This document shows, piece after piece, positions 6,299 through 8,276 of a stretch of DNA of 8,276 nucleotides; position 1 is the stretch's first letter; every line of letters begins with the position of its first letter. The translations under genes were made by a program, and so were the position numbers. The notes beneath the pieces are model-generated. The model had not been told where the DNA came from and did not search any database. It saw only the letters and a list, made by a program, of their open reading frames with translations. Source of the stretch: CAJKWP01 sp050943075 (GTDB taxonomy: Bacteria > Bacillota > Clostridia > Christensenellales > UBA1242); NCBI GenBank assembly GCA_050943075.1, contig JBMNOM010000039.1, positions 1 through 8,276 of the forward strand, read 5' to 3'.

Positions 6299-7435
6299 AT
6301 GAGCACAAAAAAAGTTTTAATTATTTCAATGACTTGCGGCGAGGGCCACAACAATCTTGCAAAAACTGTTGTTTCAGCCTTGAACGATGAGGGGGTGGAA
6401 ACAAAAAGTATTCAACTTTATGGTTTCAGCAAAAAAAGAGTGGATTTTGAAAACAATTTGTTTTTGGCAGTTTACACAAATTTTCCGGGAATTTATTCCA
6501 AAATTTGGCACAGCCAAAGAAACAGAAACCCAAAACGAAAATACAAAGGCTATATGTCAACTGTGATTAAAGCTTGTAAAGATTACATATTAAAAGAAAT
6601 TCAAGATTATAAACCAGATGCAGTTGTCACAACGCACAACAACGCAGGTGCAGTTGTTTCATATTTACGAGAAGAAAATTTAATCGACAAAAAAATTAAG
6701 CTTTTTGGTTTGGGGTTTGACTATTGCAGATGCCCACTTTGGGAAACCAACTTGGCGCTTGACTATGTGTTTTTAACACATGAAGAATTGATTGACGAAT
6801 ATATTAACCTTGGGTTCAACAAAGAACAATTGCTTCCTTATGGCATTCCTGTTCACAAAAGATTCACTCAAAATGTCACAAAAGAAGAAGCCAGAAAAGA
6901 TTTGGGAATTGACCAAGAAAAATTTGTTGTTGTGCTTTACAGTGGCGGCAATTGCATAAGCCCAAACTTCCCTCTTGTGAAAGCTTTGCTTAAAGCAAAA
7001 GGCGTGCCTTCTCAAATTGTTGCAGTTTGTGGCAGAAATGAAAAACAAAAGAAATTGATTGACAATTACATTGCTAAACATAACATAACCAATGTGACAA
7101 GCCTTGGCTTCACAAACGACTTGGACAAATATTTCCGTGCAGCTGACGTTGTTTTCACACGAGGTGGCGGCGCAGGAATTACAGAACAAATTAACATTAA
7201 TGTGCCTTTTGTGTTTAGAGAAAAATTAATTTTGAACGAAAAAATTAACAAAGAACTTTTTAAAGAACTTGGACTTGGGCTTGGAATTGAAAAAATTAGC
7301 GAAGCAACAGCAATGCTTGAAACACTTTATGCCAACCCTGAAATGCTTCAAAAAATGACTGAATGTTCAAAAGCATTTTCAAGGCCCGATGCAAGAAAAA
7401 ACATCACAAACAAAATTTTAAGTGAAATTGCTTAA
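6299..7435 (+). CDS. UgtP/MGDG-synthase-like glycosyltransferase (GT28)
   Basis: This 378-residue protein has the two-domain layout of the MGDG synthase / processive diacylglycerol glucosyltransferase group. The N-terminal acceptor domain shows GEGHNNLAKTVVSAL (14-28, the G-x-GH-x-x-AA signature) and LGFDYCRCPLWET (138-150), matching the family's D-x-x-x-H/C-x-x-W segment. The C-terminal donor domain shows YSGGN (214-218), GFTNDLDKYFRAADVVF (270-286) and RGGGAGITEQI (288-298). Relatives usually have K-P-G-G-x-T; here R288-G-G-G replaces it, an unusual variation in the nucleotide-sugar site. Family members transfer Glc or Gal from a UDP-sugar to diacylglycerol at the inner membrane face, making glycolipid and lipoteichoic acid anchors. 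No signal peptide or clear transmembrane helix is present, fitting a peripheral membrane enzyme. AAAAGGA seven bases upstream supports the start. It has its own promoter and terminator. Sugar and product are not determinable; a MurG-like role is less likely given the N-terminal signature. Confidence 0.82.
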   Translation: MSTKKVLIISMTCGEGHNNLAKTVVSALNDEGVETKSIQLYGFSKKRVDFENNLFLAVYTNFPGIYSKIWHSQRNRNPKRKYKGYMSTVIKACKDYILKEIQDYKPDAVVTTHNNAGAVVSYLREENLIDKKIKLFGLGFDYCRCPLWETNLALDYVFLTHEELIDEYINLGFNKEQLLPYGIPVHKRFTQNVTKEEARKDLGIDQEKFVVVLYSGGNCISPNFPLVKALLKAKGVPSQIVAVCGRNEKQKKLIDNYIAKHNITNVTSLGFTNDLDKYFRAADVVFTRGGGAGITEQININVPFVFREKLILNEKINKELFKELGLGLGIEKISEATAMLETLYANPEMLQKMTECSKAFSRPDARKNITNKILSEIA

Positions 7436-7468
7436 AAGTAAATTCAGTTTAAAACAAATTAAATAGCA

Positions 7469-7505
7469 AACAAAAAATCTATGTTTAAAGCATAGATTTT
7501 TTGTT
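7469..7505 (+). terminator. Strong intrinsic terminator after the glycosyltransferase
   Basis: A perfect 15-bp stem, 7469-7483 paired with 7491-7505, surrounds the loop TTTAAAG. The 3' arm carries a run of six T. It lies 33 bases after the stop codon, so the next gene needs its own promoter. Confidence 0.9.
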
Positions 7506-7538
7506 AAGCCACACAAAGAATAAGCCGCAAAATAAAAG

Positions 7539-7567
7539 TTTACAATTATTTTAAAATGATTTATACT
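7539..7567 (+). promoter_or_regulatory. Promoter overlapping the first ATG of the RT-like gene
   Basis: TTTACA (7539-7544), exactly 17 bases, then TATACT (7562-7567); each hexamer matches the sigma-A consensus at 5 of 6 positions. The -10 box lies downstream of ATG 7556, and the expected transcription start (about 7574) falls on the A of the second in-frame ATG. This favours translation from 7574 on a leaderless mRNA. Confidence 0.55.
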
Positions 7568-7573
7568 AAATGT

Positions 7574-8194
7574 ATGACTGATTTAAGCATTCAATTTTTA
7601 AAACAAAATGTGAAAAAAACTTTGGCAAAAACAAAAAATGCCAAAGCATTTTCATTTGAACAAATTGCAAATGAAGTGGCGGAAAAATTTGAAAACAAAA
7701 CCTACAATTTTGAACAAAACATTTTCTTTAAAAAAATTGTTTCAATGGGCAAACGCAGAATGGTGGCAAACTTAAAAGCTGGAAGCACAGAGTTTTTTTT
7801 GGCAAATCATATTAATGAGCTTACAAAACAAAACACAAACTATAAACTTGTCAACCACCACTTGTTTGTGGAACAATTAATTCACAGTTTGCAAAAAGTT
7901 GAAAGCGCACAAAATTTTTGCATTGTAAAATTTGATTTTGTTAACTATTACAACTCTGTTTCCACAGAATACTTTTACAAAAAATATTTAAGCAAACACA
8001 ACTTTAATGATGCCGACAGAGCCTTGCTTGAAAAGTTCGTCGCGCAAGTTCCCTATTGCTTTGCAGGCATTACCACCAGCAATATCTTTGCAGAACTGGT
8101 GGCAAATGAATTTAGGGCGCAACTTTCAAAAAACTTTTGCAAACCACTTGCAACAAAAGATTTAACAACAAAAATTGTTGAGGAAATTGCTTAA
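7574..8194 (+). CDS. Reverse-transcriptase-like protein lacking YxDD
   Basis: The protein has 206 residues from ATG 7574, or 212 from ATG 7556. I prefer 7574 because a promoter overlaps the earlier ATG and neither start has a Shine-Dalgarno sequence, unlike the intact genes nearby. IVKFDFVNYYNSVSTEYFY (117-135) resembles reverse-transcriptase motif A (hydrophobic-x-D-x-x-x-F/Y-Y-x-S-I). GITTSNIFAELVANEF (165-180) resembles the following RT motif (G-x-x-x-S-x-x-L/F-A-E/N), best matching RTs of the abortive-infection / unclassified bacterial type, which carry AE where group II intron RTs have AN. Upstream, GKRRMVANLK (59-68) could be the basic fingers motif. The protein stops at tandem TAA TAA shortly after, before any YxDD box, thumb or maturase domain, and no other frame in the remaining 82 bases supplies one. 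It is therefore either truncated or a naturally short RT-related protein that cannot polymerise alone. RT kinship is my reading of two motifs, not certain. Confidence 0.55.
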   Translation: MTDLSIQFLKQNVKKTLAKTKNAKAFSFEQIANEVAEKFENKTYNFEQNIFFKKIVSMGKRRMVANLKAGSTEFFLANHINELTKQNTNYKLVNHHLFVEQLIHSLQKVESAQNFCIVKFDFVNYYNSVSTEYFYKKYLSKHNFNDADRALLEKFVAQVPYCFAGITTSNIFAELVANEFRAQLSKNFCKPLATKDLTTKIVEEIA

Positions 8195-8276
8195 TAACAA
8201 ATGCTACAACTTTTTAAATTTTAAAGTTATTAAAAAAACATTCAAATAATCAAGCAAAACCAAAAAAGTTTAAAGA
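8195..8276. other. Non-coding tail of the window
   Basis: AT-rich sequence after the tandem stop codons. A 6-bp AACTTT/AAAGTT inverted repeat is present but has no T-tract, so I do not call a terminator. No start of another gene can be supported before the window ends. Confidence 0.4.

Noticed and set aside
6024..6308. 94-codon minus-strand ORF starting at 6308
   Set aside because: Only its last 33 codons (from 6125) are real cysK; the first 61 are intergenic and overlap the divergent promoter of the glycosyltransferase.
6773..7189. 138-codon minus-strand open frame inside the glycosyltransferase
   Set aside because: It mirrors the conserved GT28 coding sequence and shows no protein-like motifs of its own.
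8207..8227. AACTTT/AAAGTT inverted repeat after the RT-like gene as a terminator
   Set aside because: Stem of only six A/T-rich pairs with a nine-base loop and followed by A's rather than T's on the + strand.
1..8276. CRISPR arrays, tRNA/rRNA genes, insertion sequences
   Set aside because: No regularly spaced direct repeats, no cloverleaf or rRNA-like stretches and no transposase-like protein could be recognised.

Overview
The window is AT-rich DNA with strong codon bias to A/T, AAAGG/AAGGGG-type ribosome binding sites, sigma-A-like promoters and short hairpin-plus-T terminators. TGG encodes Trp and the genes end in TAA or TAG, so the standard bacterial code fits. Together with a UgtP/MGDG-synthase-type glycolipid glycosyltransferase, this suggests an uncultured low-GC Bacillota (Clostridia- or Bacilli-like) organism. 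The species cannot be named from the sequence.

Layout. 1-780 has no intact gene. It holds a frameshifted small two-helix membrane protein (161-426), a good sigma-A promoter (486-514) and a 50-codon ORF carrying a single MORN-like repeat (580-732). A bidirectional terminator (778-805) closes the next gene. 811-5024 is a coherent block. An HGSNAT/DUF5009-like multi-spanning membrane acyltransferase (minus strand, 811-2040) is divergent by only 29 bp from an acyl-CoA synthetase/AMP-ligase (2070-3665), and the ligase is followed in an apparent operon by a second, paralogous membrane acyltransferase (3717-5024). A terminator at 5044-5076 separates this block from a convergent cysteine synthase gene (minus strand, 5182-6125), which is broken by a one-base frameshift. 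A 173-bp divergent promoter region leads to a UgtP/MGDG-synthase-like glycosyltransferase (6299-7435) with a strong terminator. The last gene (7556 or, more likely, 7574-8194) encodes a reverse-transcriptase-like protein that stops before the catalytic YxDD motif would occur.

How the genes may work together (inference). The ligase could activate a carboxylic acid as acyl-AMP/acyl-CoA. The two flanking membrane proteins could then pass the acyl group across the membrane to a surface glycan or glycolipid, as HGSNAT does with acetyl-CoA. The glycosyltransferase further along makes a plausible acceptor class (glycosyl-diacylglycerol), but it is separately transcribed, so this link is weak.

Most worth checking: the ligase/paired-acyltransferase block, the YxDD-less RT-like protein with an apparently leaderless start, and two separate frameshifts that both look like loss of one A from a short A run.
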